Source: Bathynomus jamesi (lineage: Eukaryota > Arthropoda > Malacostraca > Isopoda > Cirolanidae). From it: a stretch of 64,000 bases of DNA. The stretch is taken from NCBI GenBank assembly GCA_023014485.1, contig JAJOZX010005513.1, positions 1 through 64,000 on the forward strand. Reading direction: 5' to 3'. The notes under the pieces are model-generated. The model worked only from the letters and a program-made list of their open reading frames with translations. It was not told the origin of the DNA and did no database searches. Shown here piece after piece: positions 1 through 11,507 of this stretch (position 1 is its first letter; each line of letters starts with the position of its first letter). The position numbers were made by a program, and so were the translations under genes.

Positions 1-2903
1 GCTTCCACCGCACCCGGCGCGCGGGCCACTTGATTGAGATGCGGCGGGCGAAGGCTTTCGCCCGCCGGACTCCTCAAGTTGGCCCGTCGGGCCTCTTGGC
101 GTGCTTTTGTGTCCGGCATCTCCTCATCTACCCTTCTGCGCTGTGTGGCGGAAGGTACGTCATATCGAGGGGAGGCCGGTCCTGCTAGTCGCCCTGTCCT
201 TCGGGACGGGGATGGCTTCCTTTCGGATCCTGCTGCTGTGCTGATCGCTGGCCGGTGCTTTTGCTGCGGTTTCCCGTTCGCCTTCGGCTGCGAATCGCCC
301 TTTATCGGAGTCACGTTCCCGCCCCCTGGGAACGAGCCCTATAACCATCTCTTTCCGATGCGGGAACTTCGGGCTGCTTTGGCAACCCGTCGTTCTTCCG
401 CTCCTGGCCCTGATGACATTCGTATGACTTTCTCGGATCTGCACCCGATGGCCCTGCACTTCTTGCTGGATCTTTTCAACCGGATGTGGTTTGAGGGGTC
501 GTTCCCTTCCCGTTGGAGGGAGGCGATTGTGTCCCGATACCTAAGCCGGGAAGGATCCGGCGGAGGTGGCGAGCTATCGGCCTATTGCTTTGACGAGCTG
601 CTTTGCAGCTCCTCGAAAGATGTGGCCGTCCGACTTTCCTTTACACTGGAGTCGCTTGGGTTATGCCCCCCGACCCAGTATGGTTGTTTTCGTCGATTTC
701 GGGGTACTCTGGACCCCCTTCTCCTCCTTGGCCATGTGTACGGAGGCATTTTCCCGCCGGATCTTGTTCTGGCCTTTTTTGACGTCCAAAGGCCTATGAC
801 CGACCCGTCGGGGAGTGGTCATGGACCGTTTGAAGTCTCTTGGTTTTTGTGGGCTTTTGCCCACGTTTTTCTTCGCAACTTCCTCTGCCGTCGCACTTTC
901 CGCGTCCGTAATGGGGCGGCCCTATCTGCCCTGTATGTTCAGGAGGGGGGTGCCCCAGGGTGTGTGTTGAGCGTCTCATCTTCAACCTAGTTATGTCTGC
1001 GCTAGCCGGAGCTCTTCCGCCCTCGTGCGCTGTTCCATCTATGCAGATGATCTGCTGTCTATGCCGCGGGGACGAGTCCCCCCCTCGTGGAGAGGCAAGT
1101 CCAACTCGCGTCAATCGGGTTGAAACGCTGGGCGTCGTCGGTGGGCCTTACGTTGTCTTCTCCGAAGACTTCGTGTGTGGCCTTCCTTCCGTCGAGGAAC
1201 GGGGATCCGGCGCATCCCGGCCTTTACCTTACACTCGGGGGTCAGCCTCTGGCCCTCGTTTCATCAGTACTCTTTTTGGGTATGGTTTTCGACAGCCGTT
1301 TGAGCTGGGTTCCCCACCTTCGCCGGCTGCGCGTGTCCGCGAGACGTACCCTGGATTTGCTGGGGCATCTGTCGCATACTACATGGGGCGCGGATAGCGG
1401 ACGCTCCTCCGTTTGTACGTTTCCTTGTACAGTCCAATTAGACTATGGGAGTGTGGTGTATGGCTCCGCCTCCCCACGGCCCTTCGGATACTGGATCCGG
1501 TCCTCTCTAGAGGACTGCGCATGTCATCTGGCGCCTTCCGCTCCTCTCCGGTTGATAGTCTGCAGGTGGAGTGCGACATCCCTCCCTTGGAGGATCGGAG
1601 GTCGTTCCCGTTGCTAAACACTATCTCCGGATCCTCCGTCTTCCCCACCTCTCCTCTGTTCCAGGTGTTGAGAGGGCGTTCTGCCGGGATGGGGGTTGGT
1701 GTTTCACCGACACGGTGACCTCCCTCCTCGATGGTATGGGCACTCCCCCTCCATCCGTTTACCGGTCTCTTTCAGTGGTGTTGCACCTTGGGAGAGCACC
1801 CCTGTTGCGTGCTGTAGGGCGTTGCGCCCCGTTCGCAAGACCGAGTCGGACTCTGCCTTGCTTCGGTCTCTTTTCCTGCAGCATGCGGCGTGTCACTCTG
1901 CATGTGTTGCGATCTTCACGGATGGTCGAGGTCGTCGGGGCGTTGGATCCGCGGCTGTTCCCCAGTCGTCTGTCCTTGCTCCCCGATGTACCCGTCTCCC
2001 TGATGAGGCTTCCGTTTTTACGGCGGAGCTCTATGCCATTCTGAGCGCTCTGAGGTGGTGCGGGAGCATCCGGATGGGTCGTTCGTCATCCATTCGGATT
2101 CCCGCAGTGCCCTGGATGGCCTGGAGTGTTTTGACTCTGTCCACCCGCTGGTCCGACGAATCCAGCTACTGTACCATACTCTTGTCGCTTTCGGTGGCAA
2201 GGAGGTGGTATTTTGCTGGGTCCCAGCACATGTTACGTGGCTGGAAATGAGGCTGCTGATCGAGCTGCCCGTTCCGTGTGCCGACTGCAGGTTTCACCTG
2301 TGTCCCTCCCTTTTTCTGATTATATCCCTGGCTTCCGTAGGTTTTTGCGCTCCCGGTGGCAGAGTCGCTGGGATGGCGCTACGGACAACAAACTTTGCAA
2401 GATTAAACCCAAGTTGGGATGTTGGGCCTCTTCCTTCCATCGGTCGCGCCATAAGAGGTGGCTCTGGCCCGCCTCCGTATTGGCCACACCCACCTGACCC
2501 ATGGCTATTTGATGGCCGGGATCGGTGCCCCGATGTCCCAATTGTGACGTCCTCCTTACAGTTGCCCACCTTCTGGTGGAGTGTCCGCTTTACTCTGCGC
2601 TGCGCGCAGAGTATTTTCCTTTTTGGAGAACGTTGGGCTTTGTGATAGGCTTGGCGCTCTTCTGTCTGAAGGTTCCTACTTTTCGATAACCGGGTTGTTC
2701 TCCTTCCTCTTCGCTCCCGACTTCTTTACCGGCTGTGACCCCACTATGATCTTTTTGCTTTTCCCCCACCTCCTCCTTCTCCCCCCCCGTCTATTGTTCA
2801 TTTCCGTTAGTTGTTCCATACTCTTCGTTCTGTGTTCGCTCTGCTATCCACCTTTCTTTTGGTGGCCATGAGCGTCATTCTTTGAAACAAAAAAAAAAAA
2901 AAA
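1..2903 (+). mobile_element. LINE copy A (I/R1-type), cut by window start, decayed
   Basis: Aligns base for base, with many small indels and substitutions, to 25,189-28,120 of the full copy further on. It covers the end of the ORF2 linker, reverse transcriptase, RNase H and C-terminal zinc region. All frames are broken, so no protein is made. Residual RT motifs appear in pieces (SAPGPDD near 400). The 3' end is a run of A from 2888, followed at once by (TA)n. GC content is far above the surroundings, as in the full copy. Confidence 0.9.
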
Positions 2904-2922
2904 TGTATAATATTATATATAT

Positions 2923-2971
<49 letters not shown>

Positions 2972-2986
2972 TATAATATACACATA
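2904..2986. repeat. (TA)n microsatellite
   Basis: Nearly pure TA with a few extra A or T bases, lying between the LINE poly(A) tail and the left terminal repeat of a mariner-like element. Two different insertions share this array as their target. Confidence 0.95.
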
Positions 2987-4378
2987 CAGAGTGTCCCAAA
3001 ACCATGTATACATTTTTAAAAAACTTATAACACTAACAGATTCAGATGATTTTTATTTCTTTTTATAGCCTATAGCCTAAGGAGATACAACAGCGAAATT
3101 GTTAACAGCCTTGCCTAGTCTAAGGAGATACAAAATCGAAATTAGTATAGCCTTGCCTGCCTATAGTAAACATGGAAAATGGAAGTGTGCACTTATCATT
3201 TGAGCAACGAAAATGGATACTAAAGTCGTATTTTAAAGTTGAGAAGATATCAAAAGTTCAACAACAGTGGAGAGAGAATTTTGGAACTAATCCTCCAACT
3301 CGACTTACCATTTCACGTATCTGTGAGAAATTTGAAGTATACGGTACTGTGCATGATGTGTACAAGCAAGCGACTGGGCGTCCAAAGACATCAACAGATG
3401 CTAACACTTCTGATGAAGGTGCTACAGGTATTCAACCGATCACCAAGAAAATCTGAGAGACAATGTGCTCGTGAAACGGAAAGTAAGACAAGTGTCCACC
3501 GAATTCTGAAGATGCTAAATGGAAATCTTACATCCCGAGATTATTACATGCCTTGAATGAGGATGATCCGGATCGCAGAATCCAGTTTTGCGAATGGTTT
3601 CGAGTAAAAAACACAGAAGATGGCCAATTTGCGGACAAAATTGTGTGGTCTGATGAGGCTACATTTAAGTTGAATGGTATAATTAATCGTCATAATTGCA
3701 CATACTGGTCACAAGAAAATCCACACATTTATGTGGAACGACATGTAAATTTACCGGGTATAACTGTCTGGTGTAGTTTTTCTTCCAAAGGTTTGGATGG
3801 TCCATTCTTTTTCGATGGTACAGTTACCGGTCATAACTACTTCAACATGCTTCGGGGAAAAGGTTTTCCTGCAATTCGACAGTTATACGGAGATGAGGAC
3901 ATTTACTTTCAACAAGATGGAGCACCTCCTCATTACCATCAGGATGTCAGGAACTACCTTGATGAAACATTTCATTATCGGTGGATCGGACGACGAGGTA
4001 GTTTCGAGTATCCACCACGCTCACCAGATTTGAACCCACTTGACTTTTTTTATGGGGTCATTTGAAAAATGAAGTATACAGTAGAAGACCTACATCACTT
4101 GAACAACTAAAGAGCACAGTTGAAGAAGCGTGTAGAAATATCCCTACAAACATTTTTGTTGAAGTCTGCCAATCAGTGAATCAAAGAGCGCAGTGGTGCA
4201 TTGATGTCAATGGTCGACATTTCGAACACTTACGTGTTTAAAAAAAATTAAACTATCTATTATTTCGATGTTGTATATTTTACCTATAAAAAGAAATAAA
4301 AATCATCTGAATCCGTTAGTGGGTTCGCCTGTTATAAATTTTTTTAAAATGTATACATGGTTTTGGGACAGTGTGTGT
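2987..4378 (+). mobile_element. Mariner-like element, DD36D type
   Basis: Terminal inverted repeats run from CAGAGTGTCCCAAAACCATG at the left to CATGGTTTTGGGACAGTGTG at the right, each next to TA. The repeats continue imperfectly for about 100 bp and include a shared tract near ATCATCTGAATC. It carries one decayed transposase gene on the + strand and sits between (TA)n arrays. Confidence 0.9.
3172..4241 (+). pseudogene. Mariner-like transposase, frameshifted
   Basis: Cut-and-paste transposase of the IS630-Tc1-mariner superfamily. The N-terminal helix-turn-helix part (LSFEQRKWILKSYFK, then TRLTISRICEKFE) is open to 3456. The frame then breaks, and the catalytic part is open from 3553 to about 4065 with [18 protein letters not shown] and [12 protein letters not shown]. 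The second and third acidic residues are separated by 36 residues, so I call it DD36D. A further small shift near 4050 breaks the LDFF-LWGHLK join; the tail ends at TAA near 4241. At least two frameshifts make it inactive. Confidence 0.9.
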
Positions 4379-4395
4379 GTATATATATATATATA

Positions 4396-4660
4396 TATTT
4401 TTTTTTACCTCGTTACTGTTGCGTGCGTTGGTCTCTTCACACGAAGGTCAAGCTGGTGGCCCCGCCTCTAGGTCTGTTTTGGTGGAGGAGCGAGTTGCTT
4501 TCTTGCGCTCTCACCGTACATAGCCAGGTACACCTGGCTCATCTGGTACCGTCCTCAGCCAGGCATCTAGTCTTCTCTTGAAGACTTCAACTTTGACCTC
4601 CCTCTGTAACGTTTCTGAGGTCCTTTGGAAGCTGGTTAAAAAGTATTGGCCCGCTGACAA
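4396..4660 (-). mobile_element. LINE 3' end fragment (CR1/Jockey-like tail)
   Basis: Read on the - strand, fragments in two or three frames give QLPKDLRNVTEG, VFKRRLDAWLRTVPDEPGVP, SNSLLHQ and GGATSLTFV. These are the usual C-terminal tail blocks of CR1/Jockey-like LINEs. The - strand sequence ends in a run of A that merges into the (TA)n next to the mariner element. Only the tail of the element is present. Confidence 0.65.
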
Positions 4661-5996
4661 CCAAGCTATTTTCCTTCAGTGTTGAGGAAGGTCCCTTGTC
4701 GGACCTTTAATTTGGGAACACTACACATTCTGCCTTTCCTATTTTCCAGCGTTGTTTGAATGGTAATTGGGTTTAGTTTTAGGTTTGGTACCAGGTTTTC
4801 GATCATTTTCCATATATACTTAAAATAATCTCCATCTTCGTCCAAGGCCTTAACAAATTGCTTCATGAAACCCAATTTTATGTGAAGCGGAGGTAAAAGA
4901 ACTTTCTTCGTGTCAACCAAACTTTCACGTTGAATGTTTTTAGAACCAGGTGTCAGGTTGACTGCGTGGCCATTCCTTTTTTATCCAGTGCTGAGTTTTT
5001 GCTCTGCTATCCCATTCACACAAAAAACATTGAAACTTCGTATAACCAGGTTGTTGACCTAACAACATACAAATCACTTTCAAGTCTCCACAAAGTAGCC
5101 AACCGTGTTCTTCGTATTTAACCTTAGCTAGAAGCAGCTCAAGATTTTCGTACGTTTCCTTCAAGTGAACCGAATGAGCCACAGGAACGGATGCATACGA
5201 GTTACCATTGTGAAGGAGGACGCCTTTTAGACTTCTTTTGGGCGAATCGGTGAAAAGCCTCCACTCATTTGGGTCATAGACTGCAGCGCCTAGCTTAAGT
5301 ATTAGTTCCGAAACATTGTTGCAATATACCAGTGAATTTTCTTGAGAAAAATATTGGAGGAATTCTTTTTCTCGATTTCTCTACCAGTAAAATGACGTCC
5401 CGGGAGAAAGCAAGTTCTTTGCACGAAGTCTGGATCCCAAATTCTCTGAAGCAGCCTTCGGGAGACGCAAATCTCTTACCAAATCATTAAGTTCACTTTG
5501 TGTAAACAATTTGGGTTCACCAGATGTTTCGGTTTGAAAACAATCAATATCATCTTTTCCATCGTCATCACTCATCAGACACCGAATCAGATGAAGTTTT
5601 ATCAGGAGTATTTGGTTTAGTAGGTACAGGTCTTATAGCAGACTGAAAGTTTGGATAAGAAATTTCCTTTTTATTTTTAGTATTGTAGCTTTGCACGTTA
5701 CATGAACAAAAATAGCAGTCATTGCTGTGATTCCTAGGCTCACGCCAGACCCACTGGAATCCCAAAAGGTAAAGAATCCTTTTTACCTTTTATTCCACAG
5801 TCTAAGTTGTTCAACACAAACACTGCAAACTTTGTGGAGCCCATGATTTGTCTTGATCCCCAAGTTTCATTCCGAAGTACTCATAGTATGCTTTCTTGAC
5901 GAAGTCTGTAATATCGCGCCTTTGTTTTTTCACAGTAAATTTTCCACAAATATAACAGAAAATGTTTGGGCTATTTACACACCCTCTGGTTGCCAT
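4661..5996 (-). pseudogene. Broken copy of an arthropod multicopy protein of unknown function
   Basis: Consecutive open pieces on the - strand follow one protein order: FCYICGKFTVKKQRRDITDF (5,996 side), VWREPRNHSNDCYFC, KLFTQSELNDLVRDLRLPK with NLLSPGTSFYW, HLKETYENLELLLAKVKYE with FQCFLCEWDSRAK, and LLPPLHIKLGFMKQFVKAL. I recognise this as a family present in many near-identical copies in arthropod genomes and usually annotated as uncharacterised; its multicopy nature suggests it moves with transposons. Several frameshifts and stops make this copy non-functional. Function unknown. Confidence 0.75.
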
Positions 5997-6580
5997 AGCG
6001 ACAAATAAACAAATTTCAAACGAGAAGTATAGTCACCGCGCACCTTTGAATAATAAAGAACTATAACCACGCATTAGACACTGACTCATCTCGTGGCTTG
6101 TCAATCACTTATATTCTAGCGGTGCGTTTCTCGAATGTTCTCGTAGACGCTATGACGTCACTTCTGATCTGGAAGCATTTGTAGGCAGTAGTTTTTAATC
6201 AAAATTTAATTGAGTCAATTTTAATAAAAATTACTTATGTATGTAATATGAAATATAACATTTTGTGAAAAATCTGTACATGATGGCGAAAAATGAATAT
6301 TATTTTCGGAATCGGCGTGCAAAAATTACTATATACGTGATAAAATATTTTGGACAGCAAAACCATCGCAGGCCTGTGAATTATTATTGCGGACTAACGT
6401 TCGTCTCGACGTGACATTTAATCGACAGATTTTTTGGGTTAGTTTAAGTTAGGTTAGCTTGACTATGCTTGGTTAGGTTAGGTTTTTTGAGTGTCGATTG
6501 AATGTTGCGTCGATCAAATGAGCATGAGTCCGATTTTTGTATAGGTTGCCTCCCCATTCCTAATTTAACAGTCAGATTCG
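5997..6580. other. AT-rich spacer with a short imperfect inverted repeat
   Basis: No coding signal. Between about 6,405 and 6,525 the motif ACATTTAATCGACA is answered by TGTCGATTGAATGT, enclosing GGTTAGGTTAGG-like T-rich repeats. It may be a remnant of a miniature transposon; no target duplication seen. Confidence 0.4.
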
Positions 6581-6880
6581 TCACTGGTGGGCGTCTTCAT
6601 TGGAAATGAGAGTACTTTCTTTTTCTTGAACTCTTGGGTGTTGCTGAGATAAAGGTTCCTCCTCGTGCAACTTCACTGCAAGGGCCAGCGATCTCGTTTG
6701 TACGCCCTCAACATCCCGACACTTCTCGATGACTCCTTTATCCACAAGCAGGTTCTCCTCGAGATCCTCATCCGATGATATGTTGTCATTGTTGGAATCG
6801 ATACCCGATAAAATATTTTCTGCCTCGAACTTTTGAATACGCTTTTTATATTTCTTTGGGAAGCTATAAAAATTAAAATT
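6581..6880 (-). CDS. Unidentified exon-like ORF, 99 codons plus stop
   Basis: On the - strand an acceptor-like TCGTGTTCCCAG is followed at once by 99 open codons to TGA at 6583-6581. The product reads FPKKYKKRIQKFEAENILSG, then an acidic run SSDEDLEENLLVDKGVIEKC and QTRSLALAVKLHEEEPLSQQ. Composition looks like real protein and not random AT-rich translation. I recognise no family; a basic start plus an acidic patch also occurs in transposase N-termini. It could be the last exon of a nested gene or of a transposon gene. Confidence 0.35.
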   Translation of the reverse strand, partial: NFNFYSFPKKYKKRIQKFEAENILSGIDSNNDNISSDEDLEENLLVDKGVIEKCRDVEGVQTRSLALAVKLHEEEPLSQQHPRVQEKESTLISNEDAHQ

Positions 6881-7660
6881 CTGGGAACACGAGAAAGAAC
6901 ACTATACCCCTTCCACGAGAGCAAAGAATTCAATTTTAAAGAGCTTAAAAGTTAATTTACCTGAAGTCTTAAATATATAGTCCTCCAGCATGTGCTGAAA
7001 TCATTCACGAGTTGCCACTCTTTGGATAAGTAATGGTTGACTCATGGTCGTGCTTTTATATACTGTATAGTCTTTTGCCTTACATCATGGCAAGGGGTAT
7101 TAGGGCACGGATTAGCTAGTGGCCTTGGTAAATGGCGTACAATGTCTTTGTGTTGTCGAATTAGATACTTGTTTTTTTGGCGGGTAGGTCCTACCACACA
7201 AATGCTTGCGTACCTCTTTTCAGCTTTTCCCAGATTTCTAATCACGATCTTATCAAGATTATTTATTAGTTATTGATATCAAGAGTGTGCGGAACTTGTA
7301 CTTCCCAATAGACATTTTTTTTCGATTGCTACTTGTATCATTGATTGCCTACTAAGTAAATTACCTGTATATATTTGGCAAGTGTGAATGTGTTGCTTGA
7401 GCTTAAAACTTCTAATATAAAAATTACATCAAATTGAAACTAATAAAATTCCAGCTATTTTTTCTTAACTCTTTTTATTTTCTCTCAAATTTGAACCTTA
7501 TTAGCGTGAATTTATTGTGATGTTTCATTTTGTATGTAATTTTCTATTCACACGATTTTTCCTTGAAAGAGAGCAACTTGCTATCTCACTTGTTTTTATT
7601 TCAGTTGAGAGCCTTTGAAAGTTTGTGTGTATGGTATGAAGGAATCGCTTACCTTTCAGC
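6881..7660. other. Non-coding AT-rich sequence
   Basis: I see no convincing gene, tRNA or transposon terminus here. Short open frames at 7,037-7,276 on both strands lack motifs. Confidence 0.5.
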
Positions 7661-7809
7661 CACTGCCAAATCTAAGACACATTGGTGTCCCTAAAGGAGT
7701 TCTTGGAACAGTGGGACATATTACTTGAGGAGAATGGCGGGGGAGAAAACCGGGATGTCTGGTTACCTTAGTGGGCTGTGTATGAAAAAGTTTTTTTTTC
7801 CTTTTTAAG

Positions 7810-7907
7810 GGTTGGTAGACTTGCCTTCATGCGAAGAAATCATGAAGGACCTTCAACTTCAAAGTGCGTGGACTGCCTTTTGCCAGAGTAGCTCTTTAAG
7901 TACAAAT
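7810..7907 (+). CDS. Candidate upstream exon, possibly LYST 5' coding
   Basis: A pyrimidine tract and AAG acceptor end at 7809, and a strong GTAAGT donor starts at 7908. The reading frame after two nucleotides is open for 32 codons and contains EEIMKDLQLQSAWTAFCQSS, which looks like real protein. It lies on the strand and side expected for an earlier LYST exon. Its outgoing phase (0) does not fit the first visible LYST exon (needs 2), so at least one more exon would have to lie between. Could be a chance open frame. Confidence 0.4.
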
Positions 7908-8423
7908 GTAAGTTTTTTTTTGTTTTTTCTGCTTAATTCGAAGGTTTTTATAAATAAAAGTCCTGCAACTGATATTTCTCGTAGCCTTTCCATACCAAGT
8001 TGCCCCCCCTAACTGCATAATTTTTGTTGAAGTTATCGCCTAATTCGTTAACAGAAAAATCAAATTTTATAGACTGATCCACATCAAAAATATGACAATT
8101 GTGTCAGTAGGTGTTTGCGAAGCTCATCATAGGTCTAGACTTCTGTTCCTTAATGTTATAAAGCCGATTTTTTTTATTTAACTTTATGAAAGCACCGCGT
8201 TTGACGGGTTAGTTTAAACGGTTAAGCGTTATATTGCGACCCTGTCAGAAAAGAGACAGACCATAAATTATATTGGAATCTACATTTTCTGAAAAGTTTA
8301 GGGTAGGAACTATGGATCACTCCAAAGAAATTCAGATTCTAATATTCGACCTAGTCTGAAAGCTTAACTCGGATATTTTATGTGGTGAGCTGAACTTTCT
8401 GAATGCCTCTCATATCCTGTATG

Positions 8424-9314
8424 CAGAGCTGGGCAGTATTTAAATACATTTGTATTTAAATACGTATTTAAATACATTTGTGTATTTAGAACTGTATTTA
8501 TAAATACATTGTTTTTCATGTATTTAAATATAGTATTTAAATACTTTAATGAGTATTTAAATACAATGTATTTAAATACTCAAAATATAAAAATGTAAAT
8601 ACTTTTACTGGTTTAATACACGTTCTGTACTAGCACAGTACAACTCTTCGTCTTCGAGGTCCTCTATTGCACCATCTGCAGACATGAATGTATTGGCATT
8701 TCTACAAGATTCCGATCGGACCATCAACAGTTTGGGAAAACATCCTCTCATAAAAAGACTGTTCCTCCGCTATAACACGACATTACCATCTTCGGCACCG
8801 GTAGAGCGAATATTCTCATTCGCGGGAATCACTTTGACTCCCAAAAGAAACTCTCTTTCAGACAAAACTTTTGAAAGATTGGTTTTGATCCGCAGCAACC
8901 GTGAAATAAAAGAGAATTCGTAAGGTGCCTTATGTTTATGTTTACGTCTTATGTTTACGTTTATGTCTCATCTACTCATTAATTGTTACTCATTTTGTAA
9001 TATAATGAGTATAATATGTCACTAGTTGAACATCGTAAGTTCTAAGTTCTTTTGTTTTTGTTTTGTTCTAAAAAGGGAAATATATAATCGGAAATTAGAT
9101 TGTACTATTTCTTTATCCTTTATCAAGCATTTTATATTGTTGTTACTCATGAATTAGTTAATGCATATGTTAAAATTTGTATGTATTTAAAATGTATTTA
9201 CAAATGTATTTAAATACAATTGATGTATTTTGTATTTAGTATCTAAATACATTCGTAAAATGTATTTAGTATTTAGTATTTAAATACATTCAATGTATTT
9301 ATTGCCCAGCTCTG
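8424..9314 (+). mobile_element. hAT element, internally deleted, with 8-bp target duplication
   Basis: Terminal inverted repeats start CAGAGCTGGGCA on both ends, and the 8-bp target duplication CCTGTATG is exact (8416-8423 and 9315-9322). Inside each end lie many copies of the palindromic word TATTTAAATAC, likely transposase-binding repeats. Only the end of a transposase gene remains. Length (891 bp) is far below an autonomous hAT. Confidence 0.95.
8684..8923 (+). pseudogene. hAT transposase C-terminal dimerisation domain remnant
   Basis: Open frame of about 79 codons containing [39 protein letters not shown] and [10 protein letters not shown]. This is the hATC dimerisation motif at the end of hAT transposases. 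The RNase H-like catalytic core and BED finger are absent, so the copy is non-autonomous. Confidence 0.9.
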
Positions 9315-9584
9315 CCTGTATGGTTACTGCTAAATATTAAGATTCTAGCAGAAAAAGAAAAGATAGAAACCAATGCAGTTACTGCAGTTACACCATGAGT
9401 AGGCTAAAACTACGTACTTAGATTTGAAATAAGATTTCTAAAGTTCGTTTGTAACTATTATAAAATTATAACTTTTTTAGTTTATAAATTTTCAGTTTCC
9501 CAATGAGACTTAATTAGCAAAGATTTAGAGGTTTAGATGTTGGTATGGGCAGATAGGCTTGTATGAAATGTAGGGGTTGATACC

Positions 9585-10408
9585 AGTAGTGTACCGATTA
9601 ATCGACATCGGCACCAGCAAAATCGGCCAATTTTTGGCATCGGCATCGGCTAAATTTAACAGATTTTCTTGCCGATTCTTTGAAATTTTAAATTTTTCAT
9701 TACAAAACAAAATCTATATTTATGGAAAATTGAACAGACAAAAAAGTAATGATAATTTCTACTTGTTTCAAAGTGTAATTACATAAAAATATTTTACATT
9801 CATGAAAAAGGAAAAGCTTAATAAGTTCAGTTGCCCATAAATTTACATTTTCTCTAGCTAATCTCTAAATATTATAAACTAGTGTAATCTCCTATTCTAT
9901 ATTAATAATAATTCTGTATTAAGTTGTACTTTATAATTTAGATATTAAACCATCTTATGTTGATTTTATTTTAATAATTTTATAAATCCAAATTATATAT
10001 ATATATATCCATTTTTTTTATTCAAATTGGGCACTAGGGACTTGAAATTTTAATGGAAAATTTTGTTCTTTACATTGTTGAAGAAAGAAAATACCCTCAA
10101 CAATAAGGAAAAGCAATTACTTTAAATATTAGTATTTAATTTATGAAACTAAAATAAAATTATTTTATCATTTTACTGAGTAATAAAACTTTCACATCAT
10201 TTTAACTACATTATATGAGTAATAAATTCTGGTGATGTATATTGTGGATTGAGTTAATAAGGAAAAACATTTAAACAAATTCGAAATGTAGAAATATGAT
10301 AATTGAAAGTTTCGCATTAGATTAATGAAATTTATGAAGGGAATCGATTTTTTAAAATATAGGCAAAGAATCGGCATCGGCTAAATTTTGGAATCGGTAC
10401 ATCACTAG
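9585..10408. mobile_element. hAT-type miniature element, family M1
   Basis: Ends carry AGTAGTGTACCGATTAATCG (left) and, read inward from the right, CTAGTGATGTACCGATTCC. The 8-bp duplication TTGATACC flanks both sides (9577-9584, 10409-10416). Subterminal GGCATCGGC repeats are present near both ends. No coding capacity. A second member of the family lies in inverted orientation at 19,654-20,325. Confidence 0.88.
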
Positions 10409-10720
10409 TTGATACCATAATGCTTGTTTTTCTACTTGCACTTAAGTATTCTTTGCTAGGACTAATTTCTTTTATATCCTCTACAGGAGAAGGGAGAGTA
10501 CTTGAATAAATTTCTTTGTTTACTTTTAGAAACTACGCCACATCACATACCAGCTATTAACCGTCTGAATTTTAGGTTTGTGCTATTAATATACTATGAT
10601 AAAGGATGCTAGTGGTTTTGTTATGCGTGTCATATAACCAGGGCCTAACTGTGAACTGTGTTAAAATGTAATACCGTAATTTTGATTTGTTAGTTTTAAA
10701 TCTGGTTGTCTTATTCGCAG

Positions 10721-11507
10721 TAAACATCAAGTGATTAGTAGCTACATCGGGTCACACTTTCTCGTCGAATTAGAAAATCTTTGTCGAAATACTTCTCTCC
10801 TCACCCGAGTCAAAGAAGTTCAAGAAAATGGACAGTCGACGTTCAGTCGACCTAAATGGATGCAACAGCAACAACATCCGCAACAAATTCCTCCCCCTCC
10901 GAAAGAAGAGCGCCCCAAGCATTCTTCTTCGTCGTCGTTATCGTCGTTGGTAAAATCCGCTGACGATATTCACCTCCTGAGCACGATGGAGAACTCTGAG
11001 TTGGACGCTCACAGCGAAACTAGTCTTCACGTGCATCACAGCGAAGAGAGTTTGTCGTCGTTGCAGACGATTGAGACTACATCATCGGCCAAAGTGAACC
11101 GAAAACGACCGATGCGAAGTCGAGACGCGCTTCTCTTTCAGATGAGAAAAGAAAGAATGGCGCTTTTCTCAGAGTTGGAAGCTATCGCCGGGTCCTCAGA
11201 TCACGGGAGTGAAAAAGGACTGCAGCGACAGGGATTCTACTCTGAATTTGGAGTCGAGGAGAAACAGGCAGACATAAACTCCGGAGACCATTTTCTCAGC
11301 GCAGAGCATGACGTCTTCAAAACTGCTAACAGTTCTCCGCCCACTATATCTTTGGCCGACGATGACGTAGAAAGAGAATACGTAGACGGAGAAGGACAAG
11401 GAGGGTCTCTGCCGCAGGAGGAAGATCTAATGGAGTCCATAAAGGATTTTCTCACCACTGGGCGAGGGGCGAGAATGCTTATGGTATTGGATCAAATCGG
11501 AGCAGTG
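10721..11507 (+). CDS. LYST: LYST exon 1 of the visible chain
   Basis: Acceptor TTATTCGCAG ends at 10720; donor GTAAGT starts at 11508. One nucleotide completes an upstream codon; the exon ends in phase 0. It encodes a helical stretch ([13 protein letters not shown]), a Gln/Pro/Ser-rich low-complexity linker and an acidic segment, ending in a hydrophobic helix ([10 protein letters not shown]) that continues into the next exon. No in-frame ATG lies before an upstream stop, so this is not a first coding exon. Confidence 0.85.

Noticed and set aside
7037..7276. Possible membrane protein ORF on + and its antisense partner
   Set aside because: No motif, no splice context and AT-rich hydrophobic bias only.
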